From contig NZ_RKMB01000016.1 in NCBI RefSeq assembly GCF_003797765.1, forward strand, positions 62,001 through 126,000: a DNA stretch of 64,000 nucleotides. Reading direction: 5' to 3'. Source of the DNA: Ramlibacter sp. WS9 (GTDB lineage: Bacteria; Pseudomonadota; Gammaproteobacteria; Burkholderiales; Burkholderiaceae_C). The position numbers and the translations under genes were made by a program. Below the pieces are notes generated by a model that ran no database searches, was not told where the DNA came from, and saw only the letters and a list, made by a program, of their open reading frames with translations. Position 1 is the stretch's first letter. Each line of letters begins with the position of its first letter. Positions 27,633 to 35,715 of the stretch are shown here, one piece after another.

Positions 27633-28903
27633 TGGACGCAGCCACCACCCTCATGCCCATCCCGGTCGCGGAGCGCTTCTTCGCCGGTCCGTTCGAAGGT
27701 TCGGAGCGCGCGCAACAGGTGATCGACCGCGTGACCACCTATCTGAACGGCGAGCTGGCCGCACTGGCGCGCGAGCACCGGATCGACCACGAGAGCAGTG
27801 TCGATCGCGCGTTGCTGCAGCACGTGTGGAAGCGCTCGCACGAACTCGGCTTCTACGGCATGACGCTGCCGGAGGCGATGGGGGGGCTGGGTCTCTCGGT
27901 GCTCGACCATGTCCTCATCAAGGAAGCCATCTACGCCACCGGCTCGCCCTTCGCGCCGCATGTCTTTGGCGAGCTGAGCGGCCCGCCGCGCGTGGGTGCG
28001 CTGGCCCGCATTGCCACGCCGCACCAGATGCAGCACTTCATCCTGCCCGTGGCACGGGCGGAGAAGGCGATCTGCTTCGCGCTCACCGAGGCGCAAGCCG
28101 GCTCCGATGCCGGCGCGGTGCAGACACACGCCGTGCTCGAAGGTGATCATTACGTCATCAACGGTCGCAAGCGCTTCATTTCGGGCTCGCCCTTCGCCGA
28201 CTTCGCCGTGCTGGTGGCTTCGACCGCGACCGATCCCGAACAACGCGAGGTTTCGGCCTTCTTCGTCGACCTGCATGCGCCGGGCGTGCGCGTGGAGTCA
28301 GGCTACAAGACGCTGGCTGGCCAGTCGAGCACGGGCGACATCGTGTTCGAGAACCACCGCATCTCGACCGCGCAGCGCATCGGCGAGCCAGGCCGCGGAC
28401 TCGCGCTTGCACTGGGGCGCATCACCGTCAACCGGCTGCTGCACTGCCCGTCGATGGTGGGTCTGGCGACGGTCGCGCTGCGCGATGCGCGCGACTACGC
28501 CCTGCAGCGCCGGCAGTTCGGCCGCGCCATCGGGCAGTTCCAGGCCATCCAGCACATGCTGGCCGATATGGCGACCGAGCTGGCCGCGGCGCGGGCGCTG
28601 ATGATCCACACCGCGCGCCAGCTCGATGCCGGCATGGACGGCCGGGCGGAAAGTTCCATGACCAAGCTGTTCTGCTCCGAGACAGCCTTTAGCGTGGCCG
28701 ACCGTGCGGTGCAAATTCACGGTGGCGAAGGCATCGTGCAGGGGCGGCGGGTCGAGTTCCTCTTCCGGATGCTCCGGATGTACCGTGTGTTGACGGGCAC
28801 CAGCGAGATCCAGAAGAACACGATCGCCAAAGAGCTGCTCGGCGACATGCGCCCCGACGCGGGCCCGCCGCACAGAGAATCAAATACAGGAGACAAGAAA
28901 TGA
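27632..28903 (+). CDS. Acyl-CoA dehydrogenase
   Basis: A 423-aa FAD enzyme that introduces the alpha,beta double bond into an acyl-CoA. The family signature FALTEAQAGSDAGAVQTHA is near residue 150, RRQFGRAIGQFQAIQHMLADM near 290, and the C-terminal QIHGGEGIVQGRRVEFLFRM followed by TGTSEIQKNTIAKELLG. Translationally coupled on both sides: TGATG with the ligase upstream and an ATGA overlap with the Bug receptor downstream. The pair suggests side-chain oxidation of the ligase product. Confidence 0.93.
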   Translation: MDAATTLMPIPVAERFFAGPFEGSERAQQVIDRVTTYLNGELAALAREHRIDHESSVDRALLQHVWKRSHELGFYGMTLPEAMGGLGLSVLDHVLIKEAIYATGSPFAPHVFGELSGPPRVGALARIATPHQMQHFILPVARAEKAICFALTEAQAGSDAGAVQTHAVLEGDHYVINGRKRFISGSPFADFAVLVASTATDPEQREVSAFFVDLHAPGVRVESGYKTLAGQSSTGDIVFENHRISTAQRIGEPGRGLALALGRITVNRLLHCPSMVGLATVALRDARDYALQRRQFGRAIGQFQAIQHMLADMATELAAARALMIHTARQLDAGMDGRAESSMTKLFCSETAFSVADRAVQIHGGEGIVQGRRVEFLFRMLRMYRVLTGTSEIQKNTIAKELLGDMRPDAGPPHRESNTGDKK

Positions 28904-29886
28904 AAGACATCAACCGCCGCCGCTTTGCGCAGGGCACCCTGGCCGCTCTGGGCTTGCCGATGCTCGCAGCGCCCGTCCGGGCGAACGAGGCCTACCCCAG
29001 CCGCGCCATCAAGTGGGTCGTGCCCTACCTGGCCGGAACGGCGCCCGACACCACGGCCCGCATGCTGGCCGAGGCGGTGAGCCCGCTGATGGGCCAGCCC
29101 GTGGTGATCGAGAACAAGGCCGGCGCGGCCGGAAACATCGGCGCGCGGCTCGCGGCCATGGCGCCGGCCGACGGCTACACCTGGCTCTATTCGGCCGTCC
29201 CGATGGCGACCAACATGCGGATGTACAAGAACCCCGGCTTCGATGCGCTGAAAGACTTCCGCCACATCATGCGCCTGACCAGCGCGGACTGCGCGCTGAT
29301 CGTCAGCGCGGATTCCGACATCCGCACCCTTGCCGAACTCGTGGCCAGGGCGCGCGCCCAGCCGGCCAAGCTGGACTACGCCTCGGGCGGCGTTGGCACG
29401 CCCTCGCACATGGGCGTCGAACTGTTGTTGAGCGCCGAGGGCGTGAAGGCCACCCACGTACCGTACAAGGGCGCCTCTGAACTGGTCAACGCGGTGCTGG
29501 GCAAGCAGGTGGTGTTCGGCATCCCGATCTCGGCGGTCGCGCTGCCGCAGATCCAGGCCAACAAACTGCGTGCGCTGGCAGTGACCGGCCCCAAGCGCAA
29601 CCCGGCGCTGCCCCAGGTGCCGACCCTCGCCGAGTTGGGCGTCCAAGGCGTCGAGCTGACCTCGTGGGGCGGCATCTCGGTGCCGGCAGCAACGCCCGAT
29701 GCCGTGGCCGCGCGCATCCAGAGCGCGTTCGAGACGGCGATGAAGAGCCCCAAGGTGCTCGCCAGTATCCGCGACACGGGCGGCCTGGTCGATATCCAGG
29801 ACCCGGCGACCTACACACGCGGCTTCACGCGGGAGATCGCGCTGACCGAGGTCATGATGAAGAAGGCGGGTCTCGACGCCATGTAG
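28900..29886 (+). CDS. Bug-family periplasmic solute-binding protein, copy B
   Basis: A 328-aa orphan receptor. An export signal (RRRFAQGTLAALGLPMLAAP, twin-arginine style) leads into IKWVVPYLAGTAPDTTARML. ATHVPYKGASELVNAVLGKQ and PQVPTLAELG are the usual later motifs. A strong AGGAG lies 7-11 bases before the ATG, which overlaps the acyl-CoA dehydrogenase stop. No TctAB subunits are present. Likely binds the acid that the ligase then activates. Confidence 0.93.
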   Translation: MKDINRRRFAQGTLAALGLPMLAAPVRANEAYPSRAIKWVVPYLAGTAPDTTARMLAEAVSPLMGQPVVIENKAGAAGNIGARLAAMAPADGYTWLYSAVPMATNMRMYKNPGFDALKDFRHIMRLTSADCALIVSADSDIRTLAELVARARAQPAKLDYASGGVGTPSHMGVELLLSAEGVKATHVPYKGASELVNAVLGKQVVFGIPISAVALPQIQANKLRALAVTGPKRNPALPQVPTLAELGVQGVELTSWGGISVPAATPDAVAARIQSAFETAMKSPKVLASIRDTGGLVDIQDPATYTRGFTREIALTEVMMKKAGLDAM

Positions 29887-29970
29887 GCAGGCGGGGGGTC
29901 GCCTTTCCCGATGGGTTCGTTTGTGGTGCAATGTACGCCCGCAATGTACGGGCCACATCGGAGACACGGC

Positions 29971-30921
29971 ATGAAATGCGCGACCCACGACACCCTTGGT
30001 CTGCCACTGCGCCAGCAGGTCCGGCATTGGCAGGACGCGACCGATCACTACTTCGGCCCCCTGCAGGCGCAGGCGTTCTGCGACGGCCCATTCGACGCGC
30101 GCCTCACCGCCTGCGAGGCAGGGTCGCTGCGGCTGCTGACGATCGACGCACCGGCGCATCGGGTCCTGCGCGACCACGCCGCCAGCGATCCGCGCCACGA
30201 CAGCTTCAAGCTGTTGTTGCAAATACAGGGCGTGAGCGAGATCCGCCAGCGCGACGCGAGCTTCAGCCTGCAGCCGGGCGACTGGAGCCTCTACGACCCG
30301 CGTGAGCCCTACACCATCACTTCTCCCGAGCCGATCCGCCATCTCGTCGTGCAGATACCTCGCGAAAAACTCGGTCACCTGCCGGTCGGCTCGCTGCATA
30401 CCTGTGAAGCCGACGCGCCCGAGCTGTTGGCGTTGTACGAAGTGCTGTCATCGTTCCTCGGTGCGCTGGCGGCCCAGTTGCGAACCCTGCCCGATGCCGT
30501 GGGTGCCCCGTTGTCAGAAACCACTTTGGGCTTGCTCGCGCAGGCGTTGCAGGCGCAACGCGGGGAAGCTCCCGAGCGCGTGCCGCTGCCTGAGGTGATG
30601 CGCGCACGCGTGCGACAGTACATCCACGCTCACCTGACCGATCCCGACCTGACCGTTGAGCGTATCGCGCACGACATGCGCTGTTCCAAGCGCTACCTGC
30701 ACTCGCTGTTCCAGGGCGAAGCCCACACGCTGGATCGCCAGATCTGGCTGGCCAGGCTGGAACGCTGCAGGCAGGGCTTGGCCACGGGCGATGCGTCGAC
30801 AATCTCGATCTCGGCGCTGGCGTATCGCTGGGGCTTCAACAGCAACGCGCATTTCTCCCGCATGTTCAAGCGCGAGTTCGACACCACGCCCAGCGAGTTC
30901 CTCAAGCGCAGAGTGCACTAG
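29971..30921 (+). CDS. AraC-family regulator with AraC_binding_2-type sensor
   Basis: A 316-aa regulator. The N-terminal cupin-like sensor includes FKLLLQIQGVSEIRQRDASF and GDWSLYDPREPYTI, typical of the branch that controls aromatic catabolism (NahR-independent XylS/BenR/FeaR relatives). The C-terminal HTH has VERIAHDMRCSKRYLHSLFQ near 230 and ISALAYRWGFNSNAHFSRMF near 280. The ATG at 29971 is chosen because GGAG lies eight bases upstream; a longer frame from 29911 has no such site. It converges with livF across a strong hairpin. Confidence 0.9.
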   Translation: MKCATHDTLGLPLRQQVRHWQDATDHYFGPLQAQAFCDGPFDARLTACEAGSLRLLTIDAPAHRVLRDHAASDPRHDSFKLLLQIQGVSEIRQRDASFSLQPGDWSLYDPREPYTITSPEPIRHLVVQIPREKLGHLPVGSLHTCEADAPELLALYEVLSSFLGALAAQLRTLPDAVGAPLSETTLGLLAQALQAQRGEAPERVPLPEVMRARVRQYIHAHLTDPDLTVERIAHDMRCSKRYLHSLFQGEAHTLDRQIWLARLERCRQGLATGDASTISISALAYRWGFNSNAHFSRMFKREFDTTPSEFLKRRVH

Positions 30922-30927
30922 CCGAAA

Positions 30928-30960
30928 CTCGCAGCCTATCTCATGAGATCAGGCTGCGAG
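30928..30960. terminator. Bidirectional hairpin between convergent araC-type gene and livF
   Basis: CTCGCAGCCT (30928-30937) pairs perfectly with AGGCTGCGAG (30951-30960), and the loop itself contains the palindrome ATCTCATGAGAT. The livF stop codon lies inside it. On the minus strand TTTCGG follows. This is a convincing shared terminator. Confidence 0.75.
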
Positions 30961-31653
30961 ATAGCTGCTGTGCAAAATCTCCGGCTGCTCGCGCAAGGTT
31001 TGGGCCGAGCCACCGAACGCCACTCTGCCGCGTTCGAGCACATAGGCCTGCTGCGAAACCGCCAGTGCCACGCTGGTGAACTGCTCTATCAGCAGCACAC
31101 CCACGCCGTCTTTCGCCACCTCCTGTACGAGCGCGACCAGGCGCTTCACGACCGTGGGCGCGAGCCCGAGCGACAGTTCGTCGAGCGCGAGGTACCGCGG
31201 CCGGGCGATCAGGGCCTGCGCCACGCACACCATCTGCTTCTGTCCGCCGGAGAGCGAACGGCCCAGCGCGTTCATCTTGTCCTCCAGTTCAGGCAGCACG
31301 GCCAGTACGCGATCAATCTCGGTCTGCACCTGGCGCGCGGGCCACGCCGTGGCGGCGGCCCGCAGGTTGTCTCGCACCGACAAATCGCCCAGCACGCGAT
31401 GCCCCTCGGGCACAACGGCCACCCCGGCCGCGCGAACGGCCTCGGGCCGCCGCCCCTGCAGTGCCGCACCATCGAGGTCGATCTGCCCCGACACGATCGG
31501 CAGCGCCCCGGCCAGCGCCATCACCAGAGTTGACTTGCCTGCGCCATTGGCACCCACCAGCGCGGTGATCTGGCCGGGTGCGATGTTCAGCGAAATGCCG
31601 TGCAGCACGTTCTTGCCGCCGCGCTGCACCACGAGGTTCTGCAGACTCAGCAT
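30949..31653 (-). CDS. livF: Branched-chain-type ABC transporter ATP-binding protein
   Basis: A 234-aa ATPase of the LivF type. Walker A is GANGAGKSTL near residue 35, the signature LSGGQKQMVCVAQAL near 138, and Walker B YLALDELSLGLAP near 160. ATG 31653 gives the usual LivF start (LSLQNLVVQRGGKNVLHGI); GTG at 31665 is an alternative. Last gene of a seven-gene minus-strand operon: GMC oxidoreductase, aldehyde dehydrogenase, binding protein, livH, livM, livG, livF. Substrates of such importers include aromatic and aliphatic acids as well as amino acids. Confidence 0.92.
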   Translation of the reverse strand: MLSLQNLVVQRGGKNVLHGISLNIAPGQITALVGANGAGKSTLVMALAGALPIVSGQIDLDGAALQGRRPEAVRAAGVAVVPEGHRVLGDLSVRDNLRAAATAWPARQVQTEIDRVLAVLPELEDKMNALGRSLSGGQKQMVCVAQALIARPRYLALDELSLGLAPTVVKRLVALVQEVAKDGVGVLLIEQFTSVALAVSQQAYVLERGRVAFGGSAQTLREQPEILHSSYLAA

Positions 31654-31665
31654 CTCAGTGCCCAC

Positions 31666-31765
31666 CCGGCCGAGGCGGGGGCCACCGCGGAACCGGCTTT
31701 GCCGGGCCGCTGGTGGCGCCCCCTGAGGGGGAGGCGGCCGCAGGCCGCTTCGGGGGGAGTGTCAT
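31666..31765. repeat. GC-rich dispersed intergenic repeat between livG and livF
   Basis: The stretch contains nested palindromes, notably CCCCCTGAGGGGG and GGCGGCCGCAGGCCGC, ending in CTTCGGGGGG. Sequences of this style are common non-coding repeats between genes in Comamonadaceae. It splits the otherwise tightly overlapping liv operon and may form a strong RNA structure that lowers livF expression. Confidence 0.55.
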
Positions 31766-32476
31766 TTAATCCTCCGCGCCAAGATACGCGCGGCGTACCG
31801 CGGGGTCGGCCAGCACCTCGTTCGTCGGGCCGAGGGCCAGGCGCTGGCCGAAATCGAGCACCAGCGTCTGTGTGCAGGTCGTCTTGATCAAGTCCACGTC
31901 GTGATCGATCAGCAGCACCTGCGCGCCGCAGAAGTCCTTGATGCCCAGCAACGCACGGCGCAGGTGCGAGGCCTCGTGCTCGGTGAGTCCGGCGCCGGGC
32001 TCGTCGAACAGCAGCAGGCGGGGTGCACCCACCAACGCCTTGGCGACCTCGACCATTCGACGCTGGAACAGGTTGAGCTGGGCGCCGGGCGTTGTGGCGA
32101 CGTGCACCAGCCCCACATAGTCGATCGCGCGGCCGACCTCGGCGTTCGCGTTTCGGCGATCGTGCGCCACGTGGTCAAGCACCGCCAGGACGTTGCTCCA
32201 CACATCGAGGTCTTCCACTACCTGCTCGGTCTGGAAGGAGCGGCGCAGCCCGAAGCGCACGCGCTGGGTCGGGGTCAGCGTAAGCAGGTCCGTGCCGTCC
32301 ACGTCGATGCGGCCGGTGCGCGGTTGAACCAGCCCGCTGAGTACGTTGACCAAGGTCGTCTTGCCGGCGCCGTTCGGCCCGATCAGTCCGCAGACTGGGT
32401 GGTCGAGCACCGCGTCCAGGCTCAACAGGGCCTTGACGCCGCCGAACTGCACCGTCAGATCGCGGATCGTCATCAT
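31766..32476 (-). CDS. livG: Branched-chain-type ABC transporter ATP-binding protein
   Basis: A 236-aa ATPase of the LivG type. Walker A GPNGAGKTTLVNVLSG is near residue 36, the degenerate signature LNLFQRRMVEVAKAL near 130, and Walker B LLLFDEPGAGL near 150. The start is the first of two tandem ATG codons (32476); the stop of livM overlaps it by 4 bp, which fixes the choice. Works with LivF, LivM and LivH as an importer. Confidence 0.93.
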   Translation of the reverse strand: MMTIRDLTVQFGGVKALLSLDAVLDHPVCGLIGPNGAGKTTLVNVLSGLVQPRTGRIDVDGTDLLTLTPTQRVRFGLRRSFQTEQVVEDLDVWSNVLAVLDHVAHDRRNANAEVGRAIDYVGLVHVATTPGAQLNLFQRRMVEVAKALVGAPRLLLFDEPGAGLTEHEASHLRRALLGIKDFCGAQVLLIDHDVDLIKTTCTQTLVLDFGQRLALGPTNEVLADPAVRRAYLGAED

Positions 32477-33519
32477 GGTGTCGCTCCGCCTGTGAACCGG
32501 CGGCGTACCCGATGGATCAGTCCCAGCACCTGACCCGCCACACCTTGCTGCGCAGTGATCAAGGCATGCAGCAGGGCAGCGCCGAAGAAGATCATGGCGA
32601 GGAAGCCGTTGACGTTGTAGTCGGTCAGCAGAGACGGCACGGCGCGCAGGAGCAGCCCCGCGATGATGGCGCCCAGCCAGTGATGCACGCCACCCACCAC
32701 CGAGAGCGCGAACAGCATCACCGATTCGCTCGCGCCGAAAGCGCGTCCGTCGAGCTGGCCGACCCCGCCGGCCAGCAGGGCGCCGCCGACGCCGGCGCAA
32801 AAGCCCGCCAGCCCGAAGGCCCACGTTTGATAGAACAGGACGTTGACACCCGCACCCATGGCCGCCGCCTCACCCCGCCGGATCAAAGCCCATGAGCGGC
32901 CAGCGCGTGTGCGGCGGTGCAGTTCGATGAGCATCAGCACACCAGCGAGCCACAACAAAACGTAGCGCAGGTAGGCCGAATCGGAACTGGCGAAAGCAGG
33001 GCGCGTCATCAACAGGCGCTCGCTGCCTTCGACGCGGCCCAGCCAACCTGAACCACCATCGGGAAAACCGACGACCGTGATGACCACCTGGAAGCCTCCG
33101 GCCAGCATGAGGGTGACCAGCGCCAGATACAGGCCCTTCAGCCGCAGCGCAGGCAGGCCTGCAAGCATGCCCACAAGAGCCGACACCGCGCCCGCGGCCA
33201 GCACGCACAGCTCGAACGGCAGACCCCAGCCGTGGCTGATGCGCAGTGCCACCCAGCCGCCGATGCCCAGCAGCGCGAACTGGCACAGCGACACCAGGCC
33301 CAGTTGGCCGTACAGCAAGCCGATGCCCGCGGCGGCCACCGACATCGCCATCGCCGAGCTCAGGGTCTTGGTCCAATAGGCATTGGTGAGCCAGGGCAGG
33401 GCGACACCGATGACGAGCAGAACGCCCAGCATCGTCAGCAGCGACCGCAAGCGTTCGCGCCGCACCCGTTCGAGCGCTTGCGCGAACATATCCGTGGAGG
33501 GGAGTGCAAGGGTTGTCAT
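32473..33519 (-). CDS. livM: Branched-chain-type ABC transporter permease
   Basis: A 348-aa inner-membrane permease of the LivM type with about ten hydrophobic helices. GIGLLYGQLGLVSLCQFALLGIGG near residue 66 and the cytoplasmic coupling segment RAGRSWALIRRGEAAAMGAG near 205 are family landmarks. It starts 3 bp after livH and overlaps livG by 4 bp. Confidence 0.92.
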   Translation of the reverse strand: MTTLALPSTDMFAQALERVRRERLRSLLTMLGVLLVIGVALPWLTNAYWTKTLSSAMAMSVAAAGIGLLYGQLGLVSLCQFALLGIGGWVALRISHGWGLPFELCVLAAGAVSALVGMLAGLPALRLKGLYLALVTLMLAGGFQVVITVVGFPDGGSGWLGRVEGSERLLMTRPAFASSDSAYLRYVLLWLAGVLMLIELHRRTRAGRSWALIRRGEAAAMGAGVNVLFYQTWAFGLAGFCAGVGGALLAGGVGQLDGRAFGASESVMLFALSVVGGVHHWLGAIIAGLLLRAVPSLLTDYNVNGFLAMIFFGAALLHALITAQQGVAGQVLGLIHRVRRRFTGGATP

Positions 33520-33522
33520 GCT

Positions 33523-34380
33523 TCAGGCCAACCGGGTGTTGGGCCGGTGAAAGGCGATCATCAACAGCGCCACCAGAAACGGCGTCGCACTGCGAAATGC
33601 GGCCAGGCCGGGCACCACGATGGCGACGGCTTCCAGCACGCCGATGAGGATGCCACCCACCACCGTGGCGGGCAGCGATTCGAGCCGGCCGATGATCGCC
33701 GCGGCGAAGGCGGGAATGACCAGAAATGTGAGCAGCGTGGCCTGCAGGCGCACGATGTTTGCCAGCAGCAGGCCGCATACGCCGGCGAAGGCGCCACTGA
33801 GCACCCAGGCGACGGTATCGACCTGCAGCACACGGATGCCGAGCAGGGCACTCAGATCGCGGTCATTGGCGAGGGCTCGCATCTTCAATCCGACCCGGGT
33901 GCGCACCAGCAGCAGCCCGATACCGGCCATCATCGCGACGGCCAGCACCAGGCCGATGACGCGCGTATAGGTCAGGCGCACGTCGGCCAGTTCCAGCGCG
34001 CCCGCGTCGGTCGGCAGGACGAGGCGGCGCGGTTGCTCGCCCCAGAACCATTCGGTAAAGCCGAGCAGGATGAGCGCGAAGCCGAGCGTACCGATGCTGC
34101 GGATGGTCGGGTTGCGCTGCGCCAGGTGCGGCGCGATCAGGCGGCCGTAGGCGAGCGACAGGAGCACCGCCACGGCCACGCTTGCTGCCCATGCGAGCAC
34201 CTGAGGCCATCCCGCCTGCAGCATCGACCAGGCGACATAGGCGCCGATGGCGCCAAGCGCGCCGAACGCGAAGTTCAGCACGCCGGACGAGCGGTACAGC
34301 ACCACCAGCCCGACCCCCGACAGTGCATAGACCGCGCCCACGCCAAGGCCGGAGACGACGAACGGAAGTAAATCGGGCAT
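33523..34380 (-). CDS. livH: Branched-chain-type ABC transporter permease
   Basis: A 285-aa permease of the LivH type. It begins FVVSGLGVGAVYALSGVGLV and continues VLNFAFGALGAIGAYVAW, both typical of LivH first helices. The coupling helix region VRTRVGLKMRALANDRDLSALLG is near residue 160. It lies 34 bp after the binding-protein gene. Confidence 0.92.
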   Translation of the reverse strand: MPDLLPFVVSGLGVGAVYALSGVGLVVLYRSSGVLNFAFGALGAIGAYVAWSMLQAGWPQVLAWAASVAVAVLLSLAYGRLIAPHLAQRNPTIRSIGTLGFALILLGFTEWFWGEQPRRLVLPTDAGALELADVRLTYTRVIGLVLAVAMMAGIGLLLVRTRVGLKMRALANDRDLSALLGIRVLQVDTVAWVLSGAFAGVCGLLLANIVRLQATLLTFLVIPAFAAAIIGRLESLPATVVGGILIGVLEAVAIVVPGLAAFRSATPFLVALLMIAFHRPNTRLA

Positions 34381-34414
34381 GGCGGATGGGACTCGCGAAA
34401 AAAGCCGCGTCGCG

Positions 34415-35671
34415 TCAGTTCAGGCTGAGCTTCTTCTCGTCCGCGCGCACGTCCACCAGTTCCGGATCATCCGCGGTGAGGCAGCCCGCCGATGCGCCCG
34501 CAAAGCCGTTGCCGTCGATCACCACCATGGGCCCGGAATTGTTGGCGTTGTGCCGATTGCCGGCGCCCACGTAGAACGGCTTGCAAAGGATGTCGCTGCG
34601 GAAGTTGGAAACCTTGCGCAGGGCGTCCGTCACGGACGCCCGGTCGATCTTCTTGACATCCATTTTCAGCAGTGTCTCGGTCACCAGCCGCGCGGCCAGG
34701 TAGCCGGCCTGCGAAAAGGTATCGCGCGGGTCGGTTTTGGCGCCGTGCGAATTCATGACGGATTGCCAGTTCAGATTGTCGGCGCCCTTGGATTCAAGCG
34801 GATTGAATTCCAGGTTGACGGCAAAGTTCTTGTTCCAGTACGGGCCAATGGCCTTGGGCACATCGACGCTGTACGCCGGTGCGGACGACACGAAGTGGAT
34901 CTTCTTTCCCAGGTTCTGTTGCTCGGCCGCCGCCAGCATCGGCACCAGAATGCCCTTGGGCACGTTCATGATGATGGTGTCGGGCTTCTTCGATGCGGCC
35001 TGCAGCATCACCGAGGTGGCATCGGCAGAGCCCGGATCGATGGCGATGGTCTCGACTTCGACGCCGTTCTTCTTGCCCCATTCCTTGGGACCCTCGCAGG
35101 CCCAATTGCCCAGGCTGGGAATGTTGGGGATGATGCAGACCATCTTCTTGCTCTTGTAGGTCTGCGCGGCATACATCGCCGCGATCGTGCCGCTGATGCG
35201 CGGGCCTGAATTGATGGGCACGTAGTTCTTCGCGTTGAAGCACTCGCGCGGCACGCCAGTGCCGGCGATGACCATCACGCCTTCGTCCGCGTACATCTTC
35301 GCGTTGGCGCCGCACTCGACGAAGCTGGTACTGCCGGCCAACGCCACCACCTTGCGGTCCTTGACGAGCTTGCTGGCCACCTGCGCCGCCGTCTCGGGGT
35401 TCCACTGGTCGTCGGCGACGATGTAGTCGATCGGACGGCCATTGATGCCGCCGTTGTCGTTCACACACTTGAAGTAGGCCGCCGCGGCCTGCGCCGACGA
35501 GCTGAAATCGTCCGGCCCGGTCTTGCCGACGACGGCGCCAATCGCGATGGGCTCACCGGTGGCCTTCTTCCCATTGGCCAGGCCGCACTTCGACTGTGCC
35601 AGTGCCCCGGAGGATGCGAGCGCCGCGGCGATGGTCACTGCCGACAGCGTAGCGATGCGATAGGTGTTCAT
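34415..35671 (-). CDS. ABC transporter periplasmic substrate-binding protein (Leu/Ile/Val-type fold)
   Basis: A 418-aa periplasmic-binding-protein type I. The ATG at 35671 opens a signal peptide (SAVTIAAALASSGALAQ). EPIAIGAVVGKTGPDDFSSS and NDNGGINGRPIDYIVADDQW are the family's early motifs. Six mature cysteines (for example KCGLANG, FECGANA-like FVECGANAKMY, RECFNAKNY) are more than LivK normally has and could form disulfides. The ligand is not a standard amino acid by any visible residue; neighbours suggest an alcohol- or acid-type carbon source. Confidence 0.88.
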   Translation of the reverse strand: MNTYRIATLSAVTIAAALASSGALAQSKCGLANGKKATGEPIAIGAVVGKTGPDDFSSSAQAAAAYFKCVNDNGGINGRPIDYIVADDQWNPETAAQVASKLVKDRKVVALAGSTSFVECGANAKMYADEGVMVIAGTGVPRECFNAKNYVPINSGPRISGTIAAMYAAQTYKSKKMVCIIPNIPSLGNWACEGPKEWGKKNGVEVETIAIDPGSADATSVMLQAASKKPDTIIMNVPKGILVPMLAAAEQQNLGKKIHFVSSAPAYSVDVPKAIGPYWNKNFAVNLEFNPLESKGADNLNWQSVMNSHGAKTDPRDTFSQAGYLAARLVTETLLKMDVKKIDRASVTDALRKVSNFRSDILCKPFYVGAGNRHNANNSGPMVVIDGNGFAGASAGCLTADDPELVDVRADEKKLSLN

Positions 35672-35715
35672 GTGTGTTGTCTCCTGTGATTGTTGAATCG
35701 ATGCGACGGCCGGCG

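Noticed and set aside
29887..29910. GGCG/CGCC hairpin followed by TTTCCC after Bug copy B
   Set aside because: Only a 4-bp stem; chance occurrence is likely in GC-rich DNA.
28717..30399. 560-codon minus-strand frame opposite the Bug receptor and AraC gene
   Set aside because: Crosses three sense genes and their overlap signals; composition typical of a shadow frame.
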